From contig CAWGGM010000022.1 of assembly GCA_963822115.1 (NCBI GenBank), positions 1-64,000 on the forward strand: 64,000 nt of DNA, given 5' to 3'. Shown in pieces: positions 1 through 9,787 of this stretch (position 1 is its first letter; each line of letters begins with the position of its first letter). The position numbers and the translations under genes were made by a program. Under the pieces are notes generated by a model. It ran no database searches, was not told the DNA's origin, and worked only from the letters and a program-made list of their open reading frames with translations. The stretch comes from CAWDXG01 sp963822115 (GTDB lineage Bacteria > Myxococcota_A > Polyangia > Polyangiales > Polyangiaceae).

Positions 1-1
1 G

Positions 2-220
2 TCGAAGAAGGGCGCGCCCAAGATCCTGAACCAGTGCTCGCTGCCGCTGACCGGCAAGGGCGTCGTGCACCGCATCATCACCGACCACGCCGTGCTCGAC
101 GTGGAAGCCGGCGGCCTCGTGCTCAAGGAGCTCGCCCCCGGTGTCAGCGCCGCCGACGTGAAGGCGAAGACGGAAGCGCCGCTGAAGGAAGCGCCGGATC
201 TGGAAGAGATGAAGCTCTAG
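2..220 (+). CDS. 3-oxoacid CoA-transferase subunit B, C-terminal end (partial)
   Basis: This is the 3' end of a gene that begins outside the window. The 72 visible residues contain CSLPLTGKGVV, ITDHAVLDV and LKELAPGV, followed by an ADVKAKTEAPL tail, and they end in TAG. This is the typical C-terminus of the beta subunit of succinyl-CoA:3-ketoacid or acetate/acetoacetate CoA-transferase (ScoB/AtoA type), which moves CoA between succinate or acetate and acetoacetate in ketone-body or short-chain fatty acid use. The catalytic glutamate of this family lies upstream and is not visible. The gene converges on opcA with a 16-base gap. The exact substrate cannot be decided from the fragment. Confidence 0.8.
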   Translation, partial: SKKGAPKILNQCSLPLTGKGVVHRIITDHAVLDVEAGGLVLKELAPGVSAADVKAKTEAPLKEAPDLEEMKL

Positions 221-236
221 AGAAGGGGCTTGCCGT

Positions 237-1289
237 CTACACCCGCCACGCCGCGGCGAAGCGCAGTGCTTCGCGGGTGAGCTCGCTGCCCTCGACGCTG
301 GTGACGGCGCGGAGGGCGAGCTCGGTCTCGCTGCGGTGGGGGATCGAGAAGCGGCGCTCGTGTTTGCTGCCGTCGGGCAGCTGCAGCGACCACGACAGGT
401 GCTGGCCGTCGGGGTCGCGCGAGATCTGGCCGACCAGCTCGCCATCGCCGAGGCCGGCGCGGAGCGTCACCGACTCGATCCAGCCCAGCAGCTGGTCGCA
501 CTGTTCGCGCTGGTGCAGCTGGACCTCGATGCTGCGGCCGTCGTGCGTGGCAGCGCCGCGCGCCGCCTGCCAGCCGAGCCGCCCGCCCAGCCAGCCGAGC
601 AGAAGGTCCGCCTCGGCGCCCATGCCCTCCTCGCGGGCGCAGGCGACGTGCTCGATGCGCACCGAGCGTACGTCCTTTGCGGCGGGCATCAGTGCGGGGT
701 CGTCGAAGAACCGTGCGATCATCTCGCGCCAGCGCCGGCCGCGGGTAAACGCCAGATCCTCGATGTGACCCTGAGCCAGTTCCGCGATGCGCTGGGAGCG
801 CGCGACGCCGTGGTACGCGCTGTCGAGCACTATGCGCGTGCAACCAGGGCTGAGCGCATCGACCGCCGCCGCGTGCGCGCCCGGTCCGAGCAGGAGCACG
901 CCAGGTAGCCGCGACTCGCCGAGCGACTCGACGATGGAGCGCGCGCGCTTCGCGACCATGGCGCCGAACTTGAGGTCGATGCGCTCGGCGCAGACTTCCT
1001 CGCCCTTCCGCCCGGCCTCGTAGCGGCACACCGCCCCGACTTCGCCGTCGAGCGACCAGGGCTCTGCGCGCGGATCGACCTCGACGAGGAACGTGCGCGC
1101 GGCCAGCGTCGAGCCGACGTAGTCGACGAGCTCGAGGAAATGCGGCGAGCCGCCGCTGATGGCCACCAGGTTGAGCGTCGTGGCGCGCGCCTTCGCACGA
1201 CCACTGTCGTCCGGTTCCCAGAGTCGCGAAATCGCCCGCTCGATCTGCGAGAGCGATTCGCTGACCTTTCCGCTGTGCTCGGTGATCAT
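237..1289 (-). CDS. opcA: glucose-6-phosphate dehydrogenase assembly protein OpcA-like
   Basis: A protein of 350 residues starting at the ATG that overlaps the zwf stop by one base (TGATG). It has the OpcA layout: an N-terminal segment with ARATTLNLVAI, a central Rossmann-like half with EEVCAERIDLKFG and LPGVLLLGPG, and a C-terminal half rich in beta structure. OpcA proteins are known from cyanobacteria and actinobacteria as partners that activate or assemble glucose-6-phosphate dehydrogenase. Being translationally coupled to zwf supports the same job here. No catalytic motif is visible, as expected for an assembly factor. The sequence is diverged, so the family call rests on the overall pattern plus the neighbour. 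Confidence 0.8.
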   Translation of the reverse strand: MITEHSGKVSESLSQIERAISRLWEPDDSGRAKARATTLNLVAISGGSPHFLELVDYVGSTLAARTFLVEVDPRAEPWSLDGEVGAVCRYEAGRKGEEVCAERIDLKFGAMVAKRARSIVESLGESRLPGVLLLGPGAHAAAVDALSPGCTRIVLDSAYHGVARSQRIAELAQGHIEDLAFTRGRRWREMIARFFDDPALMPAAKDVRSVRIEHVACAREEGMGAEADLLLGWLGGRLGWQAARGAATHDGRSIEVQLHQREQCDQLLGWIESVTLRAGLGDGELVGQISRDPDGQHLSWSLQLPDGSKHERRFSIPHRSETELALRAVTSVEGSELTREALRFAAAWRV

Positions 1290-2839
1290 CAGGGCTTGCT
1301 CCACTGATGGCCCTGGCCGGCGATCAGGGCGTGCGCTTCGTCCGGACCCCAGCTGCCCGACTCGTAGCTCGCGAGAGGTACGTCGCCCTTCTTCCACTGT
1401 TGCATGATCGGGTCGACGAAGGCCCACTGGGCCTCGACCTCGTCGTGGCGGGTGAAGAGAGTCGCGTCGCCGCGCATGGTGTCGAGCAGCAGCCGTTCAT
1501 ACGCTTCCGGTGTGGCGTGGCCGAAGGCGGTGCCATAGCGGAAGTCCATCGCGACTTCGCGCATGGCAATGCTCTGGCCCGGGATCTTCGTCGCGAAGCG
1601 CAGCGCGATGCCCTCGTCGGGCTGGATGCGCAGGATGAGCGCGTTGGGCTGGTTCATTGCGCCGGGCGCGCCAGAAAACAACGGGTGCGGCAGCGCCTTG
1701 AAGTGCAGCGCGATCTCCGTGACGCGCTTGGCCAGCCGCTTGCCGGCGCGCAGGTAGAACGGCACGCCGGCCCAGCGCCAGTTGTCCGCCTCCATCTCGA
1801 GCGCGACGAAGGTCTCCGTCATTGACTCGGGATTCACGTCTGGTTCCTTGCGGTAGGCGCTGACGGCGTCCCCGCGGACCGTGCCGGCGGCGTACTGCCC
1901 GCGCACCGTACGCTCGCGCACGGCCTCGCCGCCGCGGATGGGCCGGAGCGCGCGCAACGCCTTGACCTTTTCGTCGCGCACCGAGTCCGCGTCCCAGGCG
2001 ACCGGAGCTTCCATCGCGACCAGGCAGAACAGCTGCATGGCGTGGTTTTGCACGATGTCGCGCATCAGGCCGGTCTGCTCGTAGAACTTGCCACGGCCCT
2101 CGATGCCGATGTGCTCGGCGACGGTGATCTCGACGTGCGAGACGTGGTTCCGGCTCCAGAGCGGCTCGAAGATCGTGTTGCCGAAGCGCAGCACCAACAG
2201 GTTCTGCACGGTTTCCTTGCCGAGGTAGTGGTCGATGCGGAAGATCTGCCGCTCGTCGAGCAGCCCGAGTAGCTCGCGGTTCAGCGCGACCGCGGAGTCG
2301 AGGTCGATGCCGAAGGGCTTCTCGATCACGACGCGCGCGTACGGCTTGCCGTCGACGGGTGGGTCGACCAATCCGGCCTTTTTCAGGTGCTCCACGATGG
2401 TGCGCGCCGAGCCGGGCGGCACTGCCAGATAGAACGTGCGCCCGCCCGCGGTGCCGTGCTCGGCGTCGTACTTTTCCAGCCGTTCGCGCAGCCGCACGTA
2501 CGCTTCGGGATCGTCGAACGAGCCCTGCACGTAGCCCATGTTCTTCGCCAGGTCGTCCCACACGGCGCTGTCGATAGGCTTGATGCGCGAGTGTTCGCCG
2601 ACGGCTTCGCGCATCAGCTCGCGGAACTTGTCGTCGCTCCAGGGACGGCGCGCAAACCCGATCACTCCGAACGAGGAGGGCAGCAGGCGATTGTGGGCGA
2701 GGGCATACAGGCCTGGCAGGAGCTTGCGGCCGGTGAGGTCGCCGCTGGCGCCGAAGATGGTCAGCACGCAGGGGTCGACGGACAGCTCGCTCGCCATACC
2801 GGCGCGCAGCGGGTTCTCGGGGGGAGGGACGGTATCCAT
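1289..2839 (-). CDS. zwf: glucose-6-phosphate 1-dehydrogenase
   Basis: A 516-residue enzyme, close to the usual bacterial length. It oxidises glucose 6-phosphate to 6-phosphogluconolactone with NADP+ (or NAD+), the first step of the oxidative pentose phosphate pathway, in the cytoplasm. Visible motifs are the nucleotide-binding GASGDLTGRK (residues 30-39), EKPFG (about 174-178) and the substrate-binding, catalytic RIDHYLGKE (201-209). The ATG at 2839 gives an N-terminus of normal length; an internal Met at codon 15 is an alternative. It forms an operon with opcA and is divergent from gnd across about 165 bases, so the two oxidative steps probably share a control region. Confidence 0.95.
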   Translation of the reverse strand: MDTVPPPENPLRAGMASELSVDPCVLTIFGASGDLTGRKLLPGLYALAHNRLLPSSFGVIGFARRPWSDDKFRELMREAVGEHSRIKPIDSAVWDDLAKNMGYVQGSFDDPEAYVRLRERLEKYDAEHGTAGGRTFYLAVPPGSARTIVEHLKKAGLVDPPVDGKPYARVVIEKPFGIDLDSAVALNRELLGLLDERQIFRIDHYLGKETVQNLLVLRFGNTIFEPLWSRNHVSHVEITVAEHIGIEGRGKFYEQTGLMRDIVQNHAMQLFCLVAMEAPVAWDADSVRDEKVKALRALRPIRGGEAVRERTVRGQYAAGTVRGDAVSAYRKEPDVNPESMTETFVALEMEADNWRWAGVPFYLRAGKRLAKRVTEIALHFKALPHPLFSGAPGAMNQPNALILRIQPDEGIALRFATKIPGQSIAMREVAMDFRYGTAFGHATPEAYERLLLDTMRGDATLFTRHDEVEAQWAFVDPIMQQWKKGDVPLASYESGSWGPDEAHALIAGQGHQWSKP

Positions 2840-3003
2840 GGCCCACCGATGCTCGTCCGGAGCGCCGCGGCGCGCAAGCCGGTGCGGCGCTTTCGTTTTG
2901 CGAGCAGCTCCCAAATCCGCGTGACCGGGCGGATTTCGCGAGGTTGTCCTCCCATGGAGTTGGCAGTCGACGCCGGCCGGTAGCGGGCGTAGCGTCCCCC
3001 GCC

Positions 3004-4408
3004 ATGGAACCGTTCGAGATGGGAATGATTGGACTCGGCGTGATGGGCAGGAACCTGTCCCTGAATCTCGAGGAGAAGGGGTTCAGCGTTGCCGCGTGGG
3101 ATGCGTGGCCGGAGCCCGTCGACAAGTTCAACAAGCAGGCGGAAGGCCTGAAGATCCGCGGCTTCCACGAGCTGCCGGACTTCGTCAAGTCGCTGCGGCG
3201 ACCGCGCCGCATCATCATGCTGGTGAAGGCGGGGCAGGTGGTGGACGACACCATCGAGAAGCTGCTGCCGCTGCTCGACAAGGGCGACCTGCTGGTCGAC
3301 GCGGGCAACGAGCACTTCACCAACACCATGCGCCGCGCCAAGGACCTCGAGTCCAAGGGCTTCGGCTTCTTCGGTATGGGCGTCTCGGGCGGCGAGGAGG
3401 GCGCGCGACACGGTCCGAGCATGATGCCCGGCGGTGATCGCAAGGCCTACGCCGAGCTCGAGCCAGTGCTGCAGAAGATCGCCGCGCAGGTGCCGGACGG
3501 CCCGTGCGTCACGTACATCGGCCCGGGTGCCGCGGGGCACTACGTCAAGATGGTGCACAACGGTATCGAGTACGGCGACATGCAGCTCATCGCCGAGGCG
3601 TACTGGATGCTCAAGCAGCTCGGCGGCATGTCGAACGCGGAGCTGGCGGACACCTTCACCGAGTGGAACAAGGGCGAGCTCGATTCGTTCCTGATCGAGA
3701 TCACCTCGAAGATCTTCAGGAAGAAGGACTCGGAGACGTTCCAACGATCTGGTCGACATGATCCTCGACTGTGCCTCGCAGAAGGGCACGGGGCGCTGGT
3801 GCGTGCAGGATGCGGTGGAGATCGGCTCGGCCATTCCCACCATTGCCTCGGCCGTCGACGCCCGCATCATCTCCAGCATGAAGGAGCCGCGGGTCCGCGC
3901 CTCGAAGCAGCTGTCGGGGCCGAAGTCGCGGCCCAACGTGGACAAGAAGGAGCTGGTCGAGCACGTGCGCGCGGCGCTCTATGCCGCCAAGTGCGCCAGC
4001 TACGCCCAGGGCCTGGCGCTGATCAGCGCCGCGAGCAAGCTCCACGACTGGAACGTCAACCTCGGCGAGGTGGCGCGGATCTGGAAGGGCGGCTGCATCA
4101 TCCGTGCGCGCTTCCTGACCCGCATCCAGGAGGCATACAAGCGCAACCCAGATCTCGAGAATCTGGTGCTCGACGAGTCGTTCAAGAAGGAGATCGATGC
4201 GCGGCAGGACAGCTGGCGCGAGGTGGTCGCGCTGGCTGCCAAGGCCGGCATCCCGTTGCCGACCACCAGCATCTCGCTCGCCTGGTACGACGCCTACCGC
4301 AGCGAGCGCCTGCCGGCGAACCTGATCCAGGCCCAGCGCGACTTCTTCGGGGCGCACACCTACATCCGCATCGACAAGGAAGGCAGCGTCCACACGCAGT
4401 GGGAGTAG
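3004..4408 (+). CDS. gnd: 6-phosphogluconate dehydrogenase, decarboxylating (reading frame broken by one extra base)
   Basis: Converts 6-phosphogluconate to ribulose 5-phosphate and CO2 with reduction of NADP+. The first 245 codons carry the Rossmann motif GLGVMG (residues 10-15), GVSGGEEGARHGPSMMPGG and KMVHNGIEYGDMQ. The rest, including NDLVDMILDCASQKGTGRW and the ARIWKGGCIIRARFL region, lies one frame over. Dropping one base at about 3739-3742 (within acgttcc) restores a 467-residue protein, the normal length for this enzyme. There is no other damage, and both halves are well conserved, so a sequencing error is more likely than a true pseudogene. The catalytic Lys and Asn of KMVHNGIEYG are present. 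It is divergent from zwf-opcA, its pathway partners. Confidence 0.9.
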
Positions 4409-4498
4409 GCCGAAGCGAGCGGCCTGTCGCGTCCGGGGCGCGCTTCGCGCTGTTCTGTGTGGCGCGCCCCCCATGGTCTTTGTCATGATGCCGGGTCC

Positions 4499-5251
4499 AT
4501 GGCCGGACGCACCTTCGCGATAGGCGACATCCACGGCGAGACGGCGCACCTCTTCAAGCTCCTGTCGTGCCTCCCGACTCTCGACACCGGCGACACGCTA
4601 GTGTTCATCGGCGACTACCTGGATCGGGGTCCGAGCTCCGCCCAGGTCATCGAATACATCCGCGGCCTGCCGGAGCAGACGCCGGCGAAAGTGGTCGCTC
4701 TGCGCGGCAACCACGAGGACGCCTGGCTCAGGGTGGTGGAAAAGGGCTGGGACGAGTTCGTGTCGCCCCCGGGCAACGGTTGCCTGGCGGCTCTGCGCTC
4801 GTTCACCGGCGGAGCCGTGCCGGCCGAGGGCGAGCTACCCAAGCCCCACGAGGAGCTCATGCTCAAGTCCGGTGGCTTCTTCCCCGACGAGGTCGTCGAC
4901 TGGATGCAGTCCTTGCCCTACTGGTACGAGGACGATCACGCGATCTACGTGCACGCCGGCCTGCCGAGTGGCCCCGACGGCTTCATGCATCCTTCCGAGG
5001 TCAAGGCGCCGATCGCGCTCTTGTGGTGCCGCGACGAGCACTTCTTCCGCAACTATCGCGGAAAGTCGGTGGTGTTCGGGCACACCCGGACGGAGTACCT
5101 GCCGCCGGAGCTCAGCGGCTACACGCCTGACGATCCGACGGACCTCTGGGCGGGCGAGAACGTGTACGGCCTCGATACGGGCTGCGGCAACGGCGGCTAC
5201 CTCACCGCTCTCGAGCTGCCCGCGCTGAACGTGTACGAGTCCCGCGACTAG
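4499..5251 (+). CDS. PPP-family serine/threonine protein phosphatase
   Basis: A 250-residue metallophosphatase of the PP1/PP2A-like bacterial group (PrpA/PrpB type). The three metal- and phosphate-binding motifs of the family appear in order: GDIHG (residues 9-13), GDYLDRGP (38-45) and RGNHED (69-74), followed by YVHAGLP and a late FGHT. They place two metal ions that hydrolyse phosphoserine or phosphothreonine, although some relatives act on nucleotides such as Ap4A. The chosen ATG gives MAGRTFAIGD; an upstream in-frame ATG would add 14 residues not seen in the family. The gene is convergent with the methyltransferase gene, and the two stop codons share one CTAG. Confidence 0.88.
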   Translation: MAGRTFAIGDIHGETAHLFKLLSCLPTLDTGDTLVFIGDYLDRGPSSAQVIEYIRGLPEQTPAKVVALRGNHEDAWLRVVEKGWDEFVSPPGNGCLAALRSFTGGAVPAEGELPKPHEELMLKSGGFFPDEVVDWMQSLPYWYEDDHAIYVHAGLPSGPDGFMHPSEVKAPIALLWCRDEHFFRNYRGKSVVFGHTRTEYLPPELSGYTPDDPTDLWAGENVYGLDTGCGNGGYLTALELPALNVYESRD

Positions 5252-6129
5252 CGCCGGTTCCGTTTTCGCGCGCGTCGTGCGAGCCCCACGCGTTCGCGCG
5301 TGATGCGGCAGGCGAGGGGACTCTGGTCGATACCGGCGGCGCGCCGGCCGAGCCGGAGCGCGACCGCCAGGGTGGTGCCCGAGCCGCACATGGGATCGAG
5401 CACGCGGCTGTCCGGCAGACTCGAGGCGCGGATGATGCGTTCCAGCAGCGCTTCCGGTTTCTGGGTGGGGTAGCCGGTGGTCTCCGCGATCAGCGGCGTG
5501 TTGGCGCGCATGGCGGGGCAGTCGCTCCACACGCTGCCGATGCGGCGACCCTGGTCGGCGTAGTAGCGGTACGTCTTTCCGTTGATGGTGCGCTCGCGGT
5601 AGCGCCGGCCCTCGGCATCGACGTTCTTGAAGTGCATGCGCTGGCTGGTGCCGGCATACGGTTCGCGCAGGGCTGGGTCGTCGCCGTTCCAGATCATCTC
5701 GCCCGGCGCGTAGACCAGGATCGTCTGGTGCGTCGCACTCGGGCCGGTCTTCTTGCGCGCGCCGTTGCCGGGCACCCAGATCACTTCGCCCCGGAACGCC
5801 GCTCGCCCGAACACGCGGTCCGCGGCGACCTTCGCGTCGTGCACGGTGCGATGATCGAGATGCAACCACAGGCTGCCGCGCTCGCTCATGGCGTCGCGTA
5901 TCGCCTCCAGTCGCGGCTCCAGCATGGCGAGGAATGCATCCACTCCGCCCCAGTGGTCACGATAGGCTTCGGTCCCGCGCGCGCGCTGTCCGGAGCCTTC
6001 GCGCGCGGCGCGGCGCCCGCCGGCGTTGAACGGCGGATCGACATAGACGAGGTCGAACGCGCCGCCGTCGTCCAGCAGCCCGACGACGAGATCGAGGCAG
6101 TCGCCTTCGAGAAGCACGGCCTGGCCCAA
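5248..6129 (-). CDS. orphan site-specific DNA methyltransferase (beta-class, N4/N6)
   Basis: A 293-residue amino-methyltransferase. Motif IV, DPPF, comes first (residues 31-34) and the AdoMet-binding motif I, DPMCGSGTT, comes near the C-terminus (245-253). This order is the beta class, which methylates N6 of adenine or N4 of cytosine. Upstream of motif I there is a TTGYPTQKPEALLERII segment, also typical. No restriction endonuclease lies nearby, so it is an orphan enzyme that may act in regulation or be a relic of a restriction-modification set. It follows the mepA-like gene by 3 bases and probably starts at TTG (6129); a GTG four codons on is an alternative. Specificity cannot be read from the sequence. 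Confidence 0.88.
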   Translation of the reverse strand: MGQAVLLEGDCLDLVVGLLDDGGAFDLVYVDPPFNAGGRRAAREGSGQRARGTEAYRDHWGGVDAFLAMLEPRLEAIRDAMSERGSLWLHLDHRTVHDAKVAADRVFGRAAFRGEVIWVPGNGARKKTGPSATHQTILVYAPGEMIWNGDDPALREPYAGTSQRMHFKNVDAEGRRYRERTINGKTYRYYADQGRRIGSVWSDCPAMRANTPLIAETTGYPTQKPEALLERIIRASSLPDSRVLDPMCGSGTTLAVALRLGRRAAGIDQSPLACRITRERVGLARRARKRNRR

Positions 6130-6132
6130 GAG

Positions 6133-6996
6133 CTAGGCTCCGTTTCCCGCGACGTGTCCGCTGGCGGTCCGCTGGATGTCGAGCGGGTCGTCCCGGGCAA
6201 TCGATTCCAGCGTTGCAGTGTCGAGTGGACCGAGCGTGGGTCTGGGCGGAAGCCAGTTCCAGTACGGGCCGCCACCCTGGCAGCCGTGCACCGCCAGGTC
6301 TCCGGTGCAGGCCATGCGCAGGTGGAGATGATCGTCGTGCGGAGCGCTGTCGCCCGGCTGCTGCAGCACGGTCTCGGCATGCCAGACCAGGGCCGGGTCC
6401 TCACCGCGTGCACGCGCGTAGTCGATGATCAGCGCTTCTACGGGCCGCGCACAGAACAGCCACTCGACCCCGAAGTCCGGCGTCTGCAAGAGCGCCTTGA
6501 TCAAGAGCCACTCGCGCTCCACGTCGAGCCGCACGTAGCTCTCGGCCCCCGGAACCAGCGCCAGACCGTCGCTCTGCATGTGGATGAAGCCGGGGTTCTT
6601 CACGGGCGCGCCGGCCGGCGTGGTCACGTACCAGAGCAGGTCCGCGTCGCGACCGTTGCGGTGCGAGGCGTGCCGCGGGATCTTTCCGCCGTAGCGCGCG
6701 GACATGTCGCCGATGACGAGCGGCGCTCCGCCGGGGCGCTCGCGCGCGACAATCGCGGCGGCTCGCTCGATCGCGTGCACGAGCCGGGGATTGCCCCAGT
6801 CGTGTGGGGTGTGCGGGCGATAGCGCGCGAAGCCCGGGCCGCGGACCGGCAGTTCGACAGCGCCGGTCTGGACGCCGTCGTGCGGCACACCAATCGAGCC
6901 GCTCAGGCCCGGCGCCAGCGGCGACGGTGTGCCCAGGCAGCCGACGAGCCCGGACGCCGCGACAACCAGGCCCGCGAGCTTCCACGCCCGTCTCAC
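6133..6996 (-). CDS. MepA-like murein DD-endopeptidase lipoprotein (peptidase M74)
   Basis: A 287-residue protein with a lipoprotein signal (hydrophobic stretch ending in GLVGC, Cys20). The zinc-ligand pattern of penicillin-insensitive murein endopeptidases is visible: SHRNGRDADL (His112, Asp119) and, near residue 220, HDDHLHLRM with the H-x-H pair. Such enzymes cut D-Ala-meso-diaminopimelate cross-links in peptidoglycan, in the periplasm. The start is GTG, overlapping the plsB stop as GTGA, so it is translationally coupled to plsB. E. coli MepA is a soluble periplasmic protein; the lipobox here suggests anchoring to a membrane. Confidence 0.85.
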   Translation of the reverse strand: MRRAWKLAGLVVAASGLVGCLGTPSPLAPGLSGSIGVPHDGVQTGAVELPVRGPGFARYRPHTPHDWGNPRLVHAIERAAAIVARERPGGAPLVIGDMSARYGGKIPRHASHRNGRDADLLWYVTTPAGAPVKNPGFIHMQSDGLALVPGAESYVRLDVEREWLLIKALLQTPDFGVEWLFCARPVEALIIDYARARGEDPALVWHAETVLQQPGDSAPHDDHLHLRMACTGDLAVHGCQGGGPYWNWLPPRPTLGPLDTATLESIARDDPLDIQRTASGHVAGNGA

Positions 6997-9623
6997 TCCG
7001 CGACTTCTCCGCTGTAGCCGACGATGCGCCCCTCGATTGCGGCGGCCGTTGTCGCGTTGCGGAAGGACTCGGCCAGCGCCAGCTTGCCGTCTTCACGGAT
7101 GAGGTATCCCTCGTCGACGAGCGCAAGGAACGCGTTCTGGAGGACGGGTTTGCTCACTGCTTCGCGGCGCTCGATCTCTCCCGCCAGGAACATGCGGTTG
7201 CCGGTTGCCAGCGCGCGCTTGACCAGGTCCTTCTCTGTCATGGGGCCCTTGACCAGCGCGGCCGCGCCGCGAGCCGCGACGCGGTAGCCCTGCAAGAAGC
7301 TCTGCAGGATGGCGGCATACGTGTGAAGCCAGTACTCGCCGCTCCAGTCGCCGTCACCCGGGCCCGCAATGAGCTCGCCTTCCTCGCCGAGTGCGACGAT
7401 GCCCTCTTCCTTCATGGCGGCCAGCGTCTCGGCGAAGATCTCCTCGAACGGCGCATCGGCACGGAACCGGAACTCGTGCTTGAACAACCTGGACAGGTTC
7501 TGGACGCGCTCGCGCACGCTGTGTACCGCGGCGGGCGGCCCCGGCGGTACCAGGAGCGCGATCGCGACCAGCGCCCGTTCGACGAAGAAGTGGACGATGA
7601 AGTTCTTCGAGGTATCCAGCGTCAGGCGCTTGTCCTGAACCGTCGTGTAGATGACACCGTCGCCGGCGCGGACCTTGTGCTTCCGGGTCGCTTCGGGTTC
7701 GCCGGGCAGGTGCGCTTCGAGCATCTCGGCATCGACGAACATCTGCACCGCCTCGCGGACCGCCTCGGGGCGGAGCGCGCCGGACGACGTGGCGACGGGC
7801 TGCGAGACGCGAGCGCCCAGTCTGGCGAGTACGCCGAGGAGCTTGTCCGAGCGCTGGACGAGCTCCTCGTGCAGGATGCCGCGCTTTTCGTGACTCAGGA
7901 TTGCGAGCGCCGCCAGTGCTCCGGGCGTCACGGCCGCCACGCGATTCATCTCGTCCATCACACGGTTTCCGAGCCGGGTGACGATGGCGCGGCGCTTGGC
8001 GGGCGATAGAGACTGCTCGCTGTCGACCCCTACCTCCTCGCGGATCTCGTCGAGCGTCAGGATCTGACCGAACTGCAGGTTGATGCGGCCGTAGCGGTGA
8101 CGCAGGACCTCGGTGGTCTTGAGCAGGCCCGCCGCGTCCTCCTTGGACTTCTCGCCGCCGCTCAGCTCGCGCTCGTAGCTGCCGCCCTCGACGATGCGCT
8201 CGTAGCCGATGCTGACCGGCACGAAATACGCGCGCCGCTGCGTGACGCCCAGCGCGGCATCCACGATCATGTTGAGCAGGCCGAACTTCGGAGCCAGCAG
8301 CTTGCCCGTGCGGCTGCGGCCGCCTTCGAGGAACAACTCGATCGGATAGCCGTCGCGGATCAACCGGCGGATGTAGGCGTCGACGACGGCGGCGTACAGC
8401 CGGTCGCCCTTGAACGAACGGCGGATGAAGAACGCCCCGCCGCGGCGGAAGATGGCGCCGAGCGGGAAGAAATTGAGGTTGTCGCCGGCGGCGATCAGCG
8501 GAAGTTGGAGGTTTGCCTCGTTGAAGACGTAGCTCAGGATCAGGTAGTCGATGTGGCTCTTGTGGCTGGGCAGGAGCACCAGCGTGCCGTCCTTGGCCGC
8601 AGCGCGGACGCGCTCGATGTCGGCCTTGTCGTACTCGATGCCGGCGTAGATACGGTTGAAGACGCGCTCGAAGACCACCTCGTAGCCCTTGATCGTCCCC
8701 ATGTCCTGGGTGGCCTGGAGTTGCCGGAGCATGTTCAGCGCGCGGCCGGTGAGGAGATAGCGATCGGACGGACGCGCGCCGGCCAGATCGGCGATCACCT
8801 TGCGGAGTCGCGCGCTTCTCAGGATCTCCATGCGCACGCGGTCGGGGGCCTTTTCAGCAGGGCCGGTCACGCTGCGTCGCTCGCGTTCCAGCCGGCGCAG
8901 CATGGCGTAGGTGACGCGCCGCACGCGCACGGCATCCGACGCTCCGTTCTCGCCCTTGATGAACTCGGACAGGTCGAGCGGTTCGCCTGCTTTCAGCGCC
9001 ACGTGCCGGTAGTTGGACAGGAACTGGCCGACCGTCCGTGCAGGGCTCGGCCACTCGCGCGGACCGAGCAGGAAATCGAGTCGACGGGTTCCGCGCGTGT
9101 CGGGTTGTTTCGTCCAGACGAAGACCTGCGGCACGAGCAGGATCGGCGTGTCGTGTTCGCGCTGCAGGTCGATGAGCGTGCGCACGAGCTCGTCGCCTTC
9201 CTTGAGCCCGCGTCCGCCGCTCGCACCGGCCGCGACGTCGAGCACGCCGGGCGGGCGCTTGAGGAACAGCGCGGCCGAGCCACCGCGCTCGATGGCGTCG
9301 CGGAGCTCGTCGGAGGGCGTGACGCCAGGGCGGGGGAGGATGGCGTTGAGCCAGCCCTTGCCCATGGGGTTGAGCACCCACAGCCCGAGGTCGTTGGCGA
9401 ACCGCACCTGCGGCAGGCCGAATCGCTTGGTGAGGTGATCGAGCGCGAAGAAGTCGATGAAGTTGAGGTTGCGGAGCACGTAGACGACCGTGCCCTGGTG
9501 GGCCAGGCGCCGGACGTCCTGCACCCAGCTCTCGTCGACCTGGATATGATCGAAGAAGCGTCGGTACAGCGCCCTGAGTGCAGGGTTCGGCTCGTACGGC
9601 TTGGTCAGCTCGCCCTTGGACAT
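6993..9623 (-). CDS. plsB: glycerol-3-phosphate 1-O-acyltransferase PlsB-like
   Basis: An 876-residue membrane-associated acyltransferase that makes lysophosphatidic acid from sn-glycerol 3-phosphate and acyl-CoA or acyl-ACP, the first committed step of phospholipid synthesis. The catalytic HX4D box is HKSHID (His354-Asp359). The substrate-binding box is FLEGGRSRTGK (about residues 431-441), with FFIRRSF (398-404) between them, all in family order. An N-terminal part with RNLNFIDFFALDHL resembles the degenerate first acyltransferase-like fold of PlsB. Length is a little above the E. coli enzyme (807). ATG 9623 is chosen because codons upstream show no family resemblance. It is divergent from the lipoprotein gene at 9788. 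Confidence 0.9.
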   Translation of the reverse strand: MSKGELTKPYEPNPALRALYRRFFDHIQVDESWVQDVRRLAHQGTVVYVLRNLNFIDFFALDHLTKRFGLPQVRFANDLGLWVLNPMGKGWLNAILPRPGVTPSDELRDAIERGGSAALFLKRPPGVLDVAAGASGGRGLKEGDELVRTLIDLQREHDTPILLVPQVFVWTKQPDTRGTRRLDFLLGPREWPSPARTVGQFLSNYRHVALKAGEPLDLSEFIKGENGASDAVRVRRVTYAMLRRLERERRSVTGPAEKAPDRVRMEILRSARLRKVIADLAGARPSDRYLLTGRALNMLRQLQATQDMGTIKGYEVVFERVFNRIYAGIEYDKADIERVRAAAKDGTLVLLPSHKSHIDYLILSYVFNEANLQLPLIAAGDNLNFFPLGAIFRRGGAFFIRRSFKGDRLYAAVVDAYIRRLIRDGYPIELFLEGGRSRTGKLLAPKFGLLNMIVDAALGVTQRRAYFVPVSIGYERIVEGGSYERELSGGEKSKEDAAGLLKTTEVLRHRYGRINLQFGQILTLDEIREEVGVDSEQSLSPAKRRAIVTRLGNRVMDEMNRVAAVTPGALAALAILSHEKRGILHEELVQRSDKLLGVLARLGARVSQPVATSSGALRPEAVREAVQMFVDAEMLEAHLPGEPEATRKHKVRAGDGVIYTTVQDKRLTLDTSKNFIVHFFVERALVAIALLVPPGPPAAVHSVRERVQNLSRLFKHEFRFRADAPFEEIFAETLAAMKEEGIVALGEEGELIAGPGDGDWSGEYWLHTYAAILQSFLQGYRVAARGAAALVKGPMTEKDLVKRALATGNRMFLAGEIERREAVSKPVLQNAFLALVDEGYLIREDGKLALAESFRNATTAAAIEGRIVGYSGEVAE

Positions 9624-9787
9624 CGGAAAACCCGGCGACGAGCGTAGGCGAGAGGCCGCCACTGCTCGGCACCGGAAACAATGATATCGCGGCCTTGCCG
9701 CCACAACCAGAGCCGGTCGTCGTCTCGCGCTTGCCGGGGGCCGCGCCGACGACTAGATGAGCGGAGGCACTGGTCGTGCCCGGAGCC

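Noticed and set aside
3004..4408. Programmed frameshifting in gnd
   Set aside because: The site acgttcc is not a slippery heptamer, and gnd is not known to use frameshifting.
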